From Azotobacter paspali (GTDB lineage: Bacteria; Pseudomonadota; Gammaproteobacteria; Pseudomonadales; Pseudomonadaceae), in NCBI RefSeq assembly GCF_042434745.1, contig NZ_JBHLSS010000031.1: DNA of 15,464 nucleotides. One strand, given 5' to 3'. The notes under the pieces are model-generated. The model was not told the DNA's origin and ran no database searches. It saw only the letters and a program-made list of their open reading frames with translations. The position numbers were made by a program, and so were the translations under genes. Below are positions 9,758 to 15,464 of the stretch, piece after piece; the first letter of the stretch is position 1, and the number at the start of each line of letters is the position of its first letter.

Positions 9758-10414
9758 ATGGCCCAGACGATGAAAGCGGCCGTTGTCGTCGAATTCGGCA
9801 AACCGCTAAAAATTCGCGAAGTGCCAATGCCCACGCCCGGCCCCGGACAACTGCCGGTGAAGATCGCCGCCTGCGACATCTGCTACACCGACCTGCACGC
9901 CGTCGAAGGCGATTGGCCGGTCAAGCCCGAACCGCCGCTCATTCCCGGCCACGAAGGCGTGGACCAGGTGGTCGCCATGGACGTCGACGACGCCAAGCTG
10001 AAACTCGCCCGGCAGCTCGGCACCAGCCTCACGGTCAACTCCCGCGACCAGGACCCGGCGGCCTTCTTGCACAAGGAAATCGGCGGCACGCACGGCGTGT
10101 TGCTCACCGCCGTCTCGCCGAAGGCCTTCGAGCAGGTTATGGGCATGGCCCGCCGCGGTGGCACCGTCGCCCTCAACGGCTAGCCACCCGGCGAGTTCAG
10201 CCTGTCGAACTTCGACATGCTGCTCAACGGCACCATAGTGTGCGGCTCCATCGTCGGCACCCGCCTGGACCTGCAGGAAGCGCTAGACTTCGCCGACCAG
10301 GGCAAAGTTCGCGCCACGCTCGCCAGCGAACCGCTGGAGAACATCAACGACATCTTCGTCCGCATGCACAGGGGGCAGATCGAAGGGCGCATCGTCGCCG
10401 ACTTCGCCGCTTGA
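9758..10414 (+). pseudogene. adhP: Broken zinc-dependent alcohol dehydrogenase (AdhP type)
   Basis: The two ends read as AdhP, a medium-chain zinc alcohol dehydrogenase normally of about 340 residues. The first part has MKAAVVVEFGKPLKIREV, the catalytic-zinc segment CDICYTDLHAVEGDW and PLIPGHEGV. It then jumps directly to VVAMDVDDAKLKLARQLG, which in intact AdhP lies well into the NAD-binding domain. About 120 to 140 codons are missing in frame, including the four structural-zinc cysteines and the GxGGxG nucleotide loop. A TAG at 10181-10183 then interrupts the G-L-P-P motif, in the same frame. The remainder (PGEFSLSNFDMLLNGTIVCG to IEGRIVADFAA) runs on to TGA at 10412-10414. GGGGAG still precedes the ATG at 9758. 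With both lesions the product cannot be a working dehydrogenase. The intact iron enzyme upstream may have made it dispensable. Confidence 0.88.
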
Positions 10415-10537
10415 ATCGGGGGCGCGCCATCGATCGCCCTCCCTGTCGCGGGGCGAACTTGCGCCCGCCGACACAGGCCTTGCCCCGCGCCCGCGGCACC
10501 CTTAAGGTGGCTTCTCTGCGTTCTGGAGCCCTTGCCG

Positions 10538-11362
10538 ATGTGGTCCTTCCACGCCTGGCGCCGCCGGCGCATCCTCGCCCGTATCCCGGTCGATCCCGAA
10601 CTCTGGCGCCAGGTACTCGACAGCCTGCCGATCCTCGACGGCCTGAGCGCCGAGGAGACCTGGCGGCTGCGCGAGCGCTGCGTGCTCTTCCTGCACGCCA
10701 AGCGGCTCACCACGCTGCCGGGAGTCGAGCTGGACGCCTTCGCCCGCCTGCGCCTGGCCGCCCAGGCCGAACTGCCCTTGCTCAACCTGCCGGAACTCGA
10801 CTGGTACCGGGGCTTTCACGAGTTGGTGCTGTACTCCGACGACTTCCTCAGCCCGCAGAAGCACCGCGATGCTGCCGGCGTGGTTCACGAATGGGATGCC
10901 GAACACAGTGGCGAGGCCTGGCAGCAAGGCCCGGTAATCCTCGCTTGGCCGGGGATCGCCGCCAGCGGCGGGTGGGACGGCTACAACTTGGCGATCCACG
11001 AATTGGCGCACAAGCTGGACATGCTCGACGGCGACCCCAACGGCCTGCCGCCGCTGCACGCCGACATGCGCCTACAGGACTGGGCAGCCGCCCTGCAGAC
11101 GGCCTACGACGACCTCAATGCCCGCCTGGAAGCCGACCCGGACGCCGAAATGCCGATCGACTCCTACGCCGCCGAGGACCCGGCGGAATTCTTCGCGGTG
11201 ACCAGCGAATATTTCTTCAGTGCCCCGGACCTGCTCGTCGAGGCCTACCCGGCGGTCTACGAGCAGCTGACCGCTTTCTATCGCCAGGACCCGCTGGCAC
11301 GATTGCGCCGCCTGCAGGTCGAAGATCCCCGGTACCGTACAGCGGTCCGGCCGGTGAGCTAG
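10538..11362 (+). CDS. mtfA: MtfA/DgsA-type zinc-dependent peptidase
   Basis: This is a 274-residue protein of the MtfA family (E. coli about 265). It is a soluble zinc metallopeptidase; in E. coli it binds the Mlc repressor and so tunes the glucose phosphotransferase system. Zinc ligands are His154 and His158 in HELAHKLDMLDG, with Glu155 as catalytic base, and Glu217 in DPAEFFAVTSEYFF. All are present. The ATG at 10538 is chosen because GGAG lies nine bases upstream. A TTG at 10532 would leave only three bases. The stop codon TAG (11360-11362) shares its last G with the first base of the MITE-like copy B, so the C-terminus may have been set by that insertion. From memory, the gene is usually a neighbour of ppa in Pseudomonas, as here. 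Its physiological target in these bacteria, where Mlc may be absent, is not evident. Confidence 0.9.
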   Translation: MWSFHAWRRRRILARIPVDPELWRQVLDSLPILDGLSAEETWRLRERCVLFLHAKRLTTLPGVELDAFARLRLAAQAELPLLNLPELDWYRGFHELVLYSDDFLSPQKHRDAAGVVHEWDAEHSGEAWQQGPVILAWPGIAASGGWDGYNLAIHELAHKLDMLDGDPNGLPPLHADMRLQDWAAALQTAYDDLNARLEADPDAEMPIDSYAAEDPAEFFAVTSEYFFSAPDLLVEAYPAVYEQLTAFYRQDPLARLRRLQVEDPRYRTAVRPVS

Positions 11363-11642
11363 GGCGTGTCATCAGTTGTTTCCCTCGTTGCGACGGAGCC
11401 TGTTTTGGCACAGGGCAAGGCGCGAGAAGAGAAGTTTGGTCATTCTAAACGAACGACGAGCAACGCAGCGCTGTGCCAAAACAGGCCCGTCCCTGCGGGT
11501 GGGGCCGCCTAGGTTGTGCCGAAAATGGGGCCATGCGGCGTTGCAGCCTTTGGCAAGGGAATGCCATTGCCTGTAGGCTGCGCCTTGCCTGGCCCCATTT
11601 CCGGCGGCAACGTAAGCGGGGGAAACAACTGATGACACGCCC
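11362..11642. mobile_element. MITE-like inverted-repeat element, copy B
   Basis: This 281-bp non-coding element has perfect 23-bp terminal inverted repeats (11362-11384 and 11620-11642, starting GGGCGTGTCATCAG). The interior holds two hairpins. GCCTGTTTTGGCACAG (11398-11413) pairs perfectly with 11471-11486. AAATGGGGCC (11523-11532) pairs with GGCCCCATTT (11591-11600). Its reverse complement aligns along the whole interior with copy A at 1021-1286, including GGCATTCCCTTGCCA, CAGGGACGGGCCTGTTT and GTTGCTCGTCGTT. The termini of the two copies differ. CTAG straddles its left edge, but no target duplication is seen. It separates mtfA from the ppa promoter. Confidence 0.85.
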
Positions 11643-11656
11643 AGGAACCGGCCTCA

Positions 11657-11685
11657 TGGCACGCGCACGGGAATCTACCTATAAT
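11657..11685 (+). promoter_or_regulatory. Sigma70 promoter of ppa
   Basis: A perfect TATAAT (11680-11685) lies 17 bases after a weak -35 box, TGGCAC (11657-11662). Transcription should start around 11692, giving a leader of about 30 bases. The -35 box begins only 15 bp after the edge of MITE-like copy B. Confidence 0.75.
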
Positions 11686-11722
11686 CCCGGCCACTTTTCG
11701 GCCTTTCCTTGAGAATCAGTCC

Positions 11723-12250
11723 ATGAGCTATAGCAAGATCCCTGCGGGCAAAGACCTGCCGAACGACATTTACGTCGCGATCGAGATCCCGGCCAACCAT
11801 GCGCCGATCAAGTACGAGATCGACAAGGACAGCGACTGCCTGTTCGTCGACCGCTTCATGGCCACGCCGATGTTCTACCCGGCCAACTACGGCTACATCC
11901 CCAACACCTTGGCCGATGACGGCGACCCGTTGGACGTGCTGGTGGTGACGCCCTACCCGGTCGTCCCCGGCTCGGTAATCCGCGCCCGCCCAGTCGGCGT
12001 GCTGCACATGACCGACGAGAGCGGCGGCGACGCCAAGCTGATCGCCGTCCCGCACGACAAGCTCACCGTCCTCTACCAGCACGTGAAGGAGTACACTGAC
12101 CTGCCAGCACTGCTGCTGGAGCAGATCAAGCACTTCTTCGAGAACTACAAGGACCTCGAAAAGGGCAAGTGGGTGAAGGTCGAGGGCTGGGGCGACGCCG
12201 AGGCGGCCCGTGCCGAAATTCTCAAGGCCGTTGCAGCCTATCAGAAATAA
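11723..12250 (+). CDS. ppa: Inorganic pyrophosphatase (family I)
   Basis: This is a cytoplasmic magnesium-dependent enzyme that hydrolyses pyrophosphate to two phosphates, pulling nucleic acid and other biosyntheses forward. The 175-residue length is standard for bacterial family I enzymes. The signature DGDPLDV contains the metal-binding aspartates Asp66, Asp68 and Asp71. Other conserved parts are the N-terminal YVAIEIPANHAPIKYEIDKD, FYPANYGYIPNT just before the signature, and EQIKHFFENYKDLEKGKWVK near the C-terminus. The ATG at 11723 gives the expected N-terminus MSYSKIPAGKDLPNDIYV. The ribosome binding site is modest (TTGAGA, about nine bases upstream). The gene appears monocistronic, with its own TATAAT promoter and a strong intrinsic terminator. 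Confidence 0.97.
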   Translation: MSYSKIPAGKDLPNDIYVAIEIPANHAPIKYEIDKDSDCLFVDRFMATPMFYPANYGYIPNTLADDGDPLDVLVVTPYPVVPGSVIRARPVGVLHMTDESGGDAKLIAVPHDKLTVLYQHVKEYTDLPALLLEQIKHFFENYKDLEKGKWVKVEGWGDAEAARAEILKAVAAYQK

Positions 12251-12261
12251 GCTCCCCTTCC

Positions 12262-12296
12262 GGAAGGGCCGGCCACCGGGCCGGCCCTTCCATTTT
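12262..12296 (+). terminator. Intrinsic terminator of ppa
   Basis: A perfect 13-bp stem pairs GGAAGGGCCGGCC (12262-12274) with 12279-12291 around a four-base ACCG loop, followed by ATTTT. It starts 11 bp after the ppa stop codon. Confidence 0.92.
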
Positions 12297-12410
12297 CGCC
12301 TTCGCTACGCCGCAGAGCCCCGCTCGCCATCCGCGCACGGCAAGCGTTTCTTGAATCGAAGCAACTTTTTTGAGTCCGGCGATTCACGCTGCCGCCCGCA
12401 TTCACTAACG

Positions 12411-12436
12411 TGTCACATCCCTTGGTTGGAGTGACA
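12411..12436 (+). promoter_or_regulatory. Inverted repeat around the ribosome binding site of the 12439 ORF
   Basis: TGTCAC (12411-12416) and GTGACA (12431-12436) flank 14 bases that include GGAG (12427-12430), the ribosome binding site for the ATG at 12439. It could be an operator, or an RNA hairpin that affects translation. The stem is only 6 bp, so chance is possible. Confidence 0.3.
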
Positions 12437-12438
12437 GG

Positions 12439-12750
12439 ATGTACATCCGCCTGTTGGCGTTGATCTCCCCGGCCCCGTCGGCCTTCAAGATGGAACCGGC
12501 CGGCCTACGGCCCGACGAGCCGAGCGGCCGGCAGGTCGCCGTTTCCGGCGGGGAGCGCGCCCATGCCGGAGAGCACAGCCGCCCGAAATTCCTATCGCAC
12601 GAAGTCCGACCCATCCGACGGATGCCCGAGGACGACCGTCCGTCGCGCGACACCGAACGCTCGAACCAGCGCATGGTCGAATACGCGCCGTTATTCCGCC
12701 CGGGCAAGCCCTGGGAACTGCTCGCCAGCTGCAGGGATCCCAAATGCTGA
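12439..12750 (+). CDS. Possible small hypothetical protein overlapping the GGDEF/EAL gene
   Basis: This is a 103-codon frame (MYIRLLALISPAPSAFKMEP to LLASCRDPKC). The ATG has GGAG seven to eight bases upstream, and the stop TGA (12748-12750) overlaps the next gene's ATG at 12744 within ATGCTGA, a layout typical of translational coupling. Codon third positions are mostly G or C, as in the neighbouring genes. Against it, the protein is rich in Arg, Pro and charged residues, has no recognisable domain or membrane segment, and the opposite strand is also open for 12405-12941. I do not recognise it. If it is not coding, 12297-12743 is a long leader of the diguanylate cyclase gene in which I see no clear promoter. 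Confidence 0.4.
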   Translation: MYIRLLALISPAPSAFKMEPAGLRPDEPSGRQVAVSGGERAHAGEHSRPKFLSHEVRPIRRMPEDDRPSRDTERSNQRMVEYAPLFRPGKPWELLASCRDPKC

Positions 12751-15143
12751 GCCGACTCGCCCGACTGCCCCTGCGCAAATCCCTGCCGCTGCTGCTCAGC
12801 CTTTTCGCCGTGCTCTTCACCCTGCTGCTGACCACCCTGTATCTGCCGCGCGCCATCGACAGGGAACTGCACACTTGGCGCAGCCACACCGACCAGTTGC
12901 TCACGCTGCTGCAGAACACCTTGAGCGATCACCTGCATCATGGCCGCCTCGCGGAGTTGGAAACCGCGCTAAGCGAATTCGCCGACCTGCAGGGGATCCG
13001 CTGGGCTATGGTGACCGACCCGCAACTGCGGGTACTGGCGACCACCCGCCTCGACCTGGCGCCCCGGCACCCCGGTGTCGCTGCCGAACAGTTGAAGGCT
13101 CTCATGGCCAGCGGCCGCCCCGCCTGGCTGGAACATGCCAGAAGGCGCTATCTGGCCATCCTCCCGCTCGACCGGAAGCTCCAGGACAACATGGGAAACG
13201 GCGAAACGCTGCTGGTCGACCTGGACTTCAATCCGCTGCTCGACCAGACCCGTTTCGAGGCCTGGCTCTACCTCGGCCAGACCTTCGTGCTGCTTTTGCT
13301 GCTCGGACTGCTGCTCAACCGTCTCTACCACCACTTGATCACCCGGCGCCTGGCACGCATCGACCGGGCGGTTCGGCGCTTCGCCGCCGACCAGCGGCCG
13401 CGGCCGGCGACGGTCGAGGGCCACGACGAGATCGGCCAGTTAGCCAGAATCATCAACCAGATGATGAGCCAGTTACACGAGCGCCAGCAGGCCTTGCAGA
13501 ACAGCGAGCAACTGATGCACGAGCTGTTCGATAGCTCGCCGGTGGGCATGTTGATAGTCAGTTGCGGCCTTCGCATCGAGCAGGCCAACTCGGCGGCGGC
13601 GGCGCTGTTCGGCTGCGCCCCGGCGGACCTGCTGGGCAAGCGTCCGCGCGATCACCTGCTGAAAGGCCAGTCGCTCCGGCGCCTGTTGCGCACCCCGGCC
13701 AATACACCGGTCGAACTGACCGCGCTGTACCAGGGGCGGGAACTGCCGCTGGAAGTCACCTGGACGTCCTTCGTGCGCGACGGCGGCCGGCACTATCTGC
13801 TTCTGCTGTGCGAAATCAGCGAACGCCTGCAGGCCAAGAAGCGCCTGCGTTTCCTCGCTCATTTCGATCCGCTAACCCATCTGGCCAACCGCTACCACCT
13901 GGTCCAGCGTCTGAAACAGTTGCTAGCCACGCGGACCCCATTGAGCCTGCTGCTCCTCGACATCGACCACTTCAAGCGAATCAACGACACCCTCGGCCAC
14001 GAGGTCGGCGACCGCCTGCTGGTGGAAATCGCCCGGCGCCTGACCCGCCTGGTCCCCGACCAGGTGCTGGTGGCCCGCTCCGGCGGCGACGAATTCCTCC
14101 TGCTACTGACAAGGCGCGCGGCGGAGCAGGCCCAGGAGCTGGCCGAGACCCTGCTGCGCGACCTCAAGACGCCACTGCAGGTCGGCCAGTACGAATGCTT
14201 CCTCACCCCCAGCATCGGCATCGCCGACTGCGACGGTCAGGGCGACGCCACCGATCTGCTCAAGCAGGCGGATCTGGCCCTCTACGCCGCCAAGGACGCC
14301 GGCCGCAACCGCCTGGCCGTCTACAGCCACCAGCTCGGCGAGGTCGCCGAGCACCGCCTGCAACTGGAGAACGAGCTGCGCCGCGCCTTGGAACTGCGGG
14401 AGTTCACCCTGCATTACCAGGCCCAGGTCGACGACCAGGGCCGTCCGCAGGTCATGGAGGCCCTGCTGCGCTGGCACTCGCCGACCCGCGGACTGGTGCT
14501 GCCCGGCGAATTCATCCCGGTGCTGGAAGAAAGCGGCATGATCACCGAAGCCACCCGCTGGGTGTTCCGCGAGGCCTGCCGCCAGGCGCGCCGCTGGGCC
14601 GGACAGGGCCATGCGCTGCGCATTGCGGTCAACCTGTCGCCGCTGGATTTCCGCCAGACCGATCTGGCCGACAGCCTGCTGGCCATCCTCGAAGAGGAAC
14701 GGCCTCCGACCGGCTCGCTCGAACTGGAAATCACCGAGACCGCCCTGCTCGATGCCGGCGACGATGTCCAGCAGACTCTGGCCCGCCTCAAGGCCGCCGG
14801 CATGCCGCTGCTGCTGGACGATTTCGGCACCGGCCACTCCTCGCTGGCCTATCTGCAGCAGTTTCCCTTCGACGGCATCAAGATCGACCGCCAGTTCGTT
14901 GCCGGCCTCCCGGAAAGCGAGCACTCGGTGGCCCTGGTGCGTGGCATCCTGACCATGGCCCGACATCTCAATCTGCACGTGGTCGCCGAAGGGGTGAGCA
15001 ACGAGTGCCAAGCCGCCTTCCTACGCCTCAACGGCTGCTCCAGCCTGCAGGGCTACTACTACTGTCGCCCGCAGCCTGCCGAAGACTTCGAGCGCATCTG
15101 GATACGGCAATCGTCGTCCAGCCTGCAGCCCTGGGGACACTGA
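12744..15143 (+). CDS. Membrane-bound GGDEF/EAL cyclic-di-GMP protein with HAMP and PAS regions
   Basis: This is a 799-residue inner-membrane signalling protein that makes and/or degrades cyclic-di-GMP. There is a transmembrane helix at about 14-34, a periplasmic sensor to about 172, a second helix at about 173-195, a HAMP-like linker to about 250, a PAS domain (about 255-365), GGDEF (about 370-535) and EAL (about 545-790). The cyclase signature is intact (GGDEF at 447-451). The inhibitory RxxD I-site is not: the expected positions before GGDEF read P-D-Q-V. The EAL side keeps EALLRW (572-574), NLSPLDF, EITETALL, DDFGTGHSS (from 692), KIDRQF and AEGV, so phosphodiesterase activity is plausible. 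Both activities could exist, or the GGDEF half may only regulate. The signal sensed is unknown. The start overlaps the small ORF upstream. Confidence 0.93.
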   Translation: MLSRLARLPLRKSLPLLLSLFAVLFTLLLTTLYLPRAIDRELHTWRSHTDQLLTLLQNTLSDHLHHGRLAELETALSEFADLQGIRWAMVTDPQLRVLATTRLDLAPRHPGVAAEQLKALMASGRPAWLEHARRRYLAILPLDRKLQDNMGNGETLLVDLDFNPLLDQTRFEAWLYLGQTFVLLLLLGLLLNRLYHHLITRRLARIDRAVRRFAADQRPRPATVEGHDEIGQLARIINQMMSQLHERQQALQNSEQLMHELFDSSPVGMLIVSCGLRIEQANSAAAALFGCAPADLLGKRPRDHLLKGQSLRRLLRTPANTPVELTALYQGRELPLEVTWTSFVRDGGRHYLLLLCEISERLQAKKRLRFLAHFDPLTHLANRYHLVQRLKQLLATRTPLSLLLLDIDHFKRINDTLGHEVGDRLLVEIARRLTRLVPDQVLVARSGGDEFLLLLTRRAAEQAQELAETLLRDLKTPLQVGQYECFLTPSIGIADCDGQGDATDLLKQADLALYAAKDAGRNRLAVYSHQLGEVAEHRLQLENELRRALELREFTLHYQAQVDDQGRPQVMEALLRWHSPTRGLVLPGEFIPVLEESGMITEATRWVFREACRQARRWAGQGHALRIAVNLSPLDFRQTDLADSLLAILEEERPPTGSLELEITETALLDAGDDVQQTLARLKAAGMPLLLDDFGTGHSSLAYLQQFPFDGIKIDRQFVAGLPESEHSVALVRGILTMARHLNLHVVAEGVSNECQAAFLRLNGCSSLQGYYYCRPQPAEDFERIWIRQSSSSLQPWGH

Positions 15144-15216
15144 AGCGGCGGACCGTTCATCCCCAGGGTCTGCCGGCGTTCTGGCGTAGAGCGCCAAACT
15201 TCTACAGCCCCCAATG

Positions 15217-15246
15217 TTTACCGCCCCGCCCCGGCTCTGCTAGTGT
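15217..15246 (+). promoter_or_regulatory. Candidate sigma70 promoter of xseB
   Basis: TTTACC (15217-15222) and TAGTGT (15241-15246) are separated by 18 bases and lie about 40 bp before the xseB ATG. A weak TGGCG/CGCCA hairpin at 15182-15196 precedes it, with no T tract, so termination of the GGDEF/EAL transcript is uncertain. Confidence 0.45.
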
Positions 15247-15286
15247 CGCGGCGATTTTTCCATGCCGCCGACACAGGTTCCCATCC

Positions 15287-15464
15287 ATGGCCCGCAAGAA
15301 AGCCGCCGTCGACTTCGAGCAATCCCTCGCCGAACTGCACCAACTGGTCGAACGCCTGGAGGGCGGCGAGCTGTCGCTGGAAGACTCCTTGGCTTGCTTC
15401 GAGCAGGGCATCCGCCTGACCCGCGACTGCCAGGCCGCGCTGGGCCAGGCCGAGCAGAAGGTGC
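15287..15464 (+). CDS. xseB: Exodeoxyribonuclease VII small subunit, 3'-truncated by the window edge
   Basis: XseB is the small subunit that assembles on XseA to form exonuclease VII, which degrades single-stranded DNA in both directions. 59 of roughly 80 residues are visible: MARKKAAVDFEQSLAELHQL then VERLEGGELSLEDSLACFEQ and GIRLTRDCQAALGQAEQKV. These are the family's two-helix hairpin, with the hallmark LE-GELSLE and FE-G--L motifs. The ATG at 15287 gives the standard N-terminus. AGG lies about nine bases upstream. From memory, ispA and dxs usually follow in Pseudomonas. They would lie beyond the window. Confidence 0.95.
   Translation, partial: MARKKAAVDFEQSLAELHQLVERLEGGELSLEDSLACFEQGIRLTRDCQAALGQAEQKV

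Noticed and set aside
9913..11448. 511-codon forward frame across adhP and mtfA
   Set aside because: It is out of frame with the recognised AdhP and MtfA motifs, Arg/Pro/Ala-rich, and has no domain.
11657..11671. TGGCAC upstream of ppa as a sigma54 -24 element
   Set aside because: No GC lies at the required spacing, while a perfect TATAAT follows at 17 bases, so it is read as a sigma70 promoter.

Overview
The window looks like chromosomal DNA of a GC-rich gamma-proteobacterium of the Pseudomonadaceae. The protein sequences (ExbD, UbiX, Mpl, an AcoR/EatR-type regulator, ExaC-type aldehyde dehydrogenase, MtfA, Ppa, XseB) all read as Pseudomonas/Azotobacter versions. From memory, the order ubiX-mpl-sigma54 regulator-aldehyde dehydrogenase also occurs in P. 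aeruginosa and P. putida. The density of decayed genes and non-autonomous repeats makes Azotobacter or a close relative my best guess. This is inference, because no search was run.

Layout. 1-321 is the 3' part of exbD, overlapped by a 50-codon ORF where tonB might be expected. 497-793 (-) is a small YceK-like lipoprotein. 1021-1286 is a MITE-like inverted-repeat element. 1368-3357 (-) is mpl-ubiX, with a 4-bp gap. 3440-4168 is a 729-bp giant imperfect palindrome, bounded exactly by a 12-bp direct repeat. It separates mpl from the upstream co-oriented regulator gene (4181-6097, -). The regulator is divergent from an aldehyde dehydrogenase gene (6400-7920) that has a textbook sigma54 -24/-12 promoter. 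An iron-type alcohol dehydrogenase (8130-9278) follows and ends in two consecutive terminators. Next come 370 bp of unexplained sequence and a broken zinc alcohol dehydrogenase, adhP (9758-10414). mtfA (10538-11362) runs directly into a second MITE-like element (11362-11642), which lies just upstream of the ppa promoter. ppa (11723-12250) has a strong terminator. A possible small ORF overlaps the start of a 799-residue membrane GGDEF/EAL protein (12744-15143). The window ends inside xseB.

Functionally, the centre is a C2 alcohol/aldehyde oxidation module: alcohol dehydrogenase (ethanol to acetaldehyde), aldehyde dehydrogenase (acetaldehyde to acetate) and a divergent sigma54 activator. In the Pseudomonas genomes I recall, ethanolamine ammonia-lyase genes sit beside the equivalent regulator and dehydrogenase. 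Here they are absent and alcohol dehydrogenases stand in their place. The rest is housekeeping: peptidoglycan recycling (mpl), prenyl-FMN for ubiquinone synthesis (ubiX), pyrophosphate removal (ppa) and exonuclease VII (xseB).

I see no defence system, prophage, CRISPR array, rRNA or tRNA. The most unusual content is the repeats. The 729-bp palindrome has target-duplication-like flanks and duplicated hairpins. The two MITE-like copies keep the same two stems through compensatory base changes.
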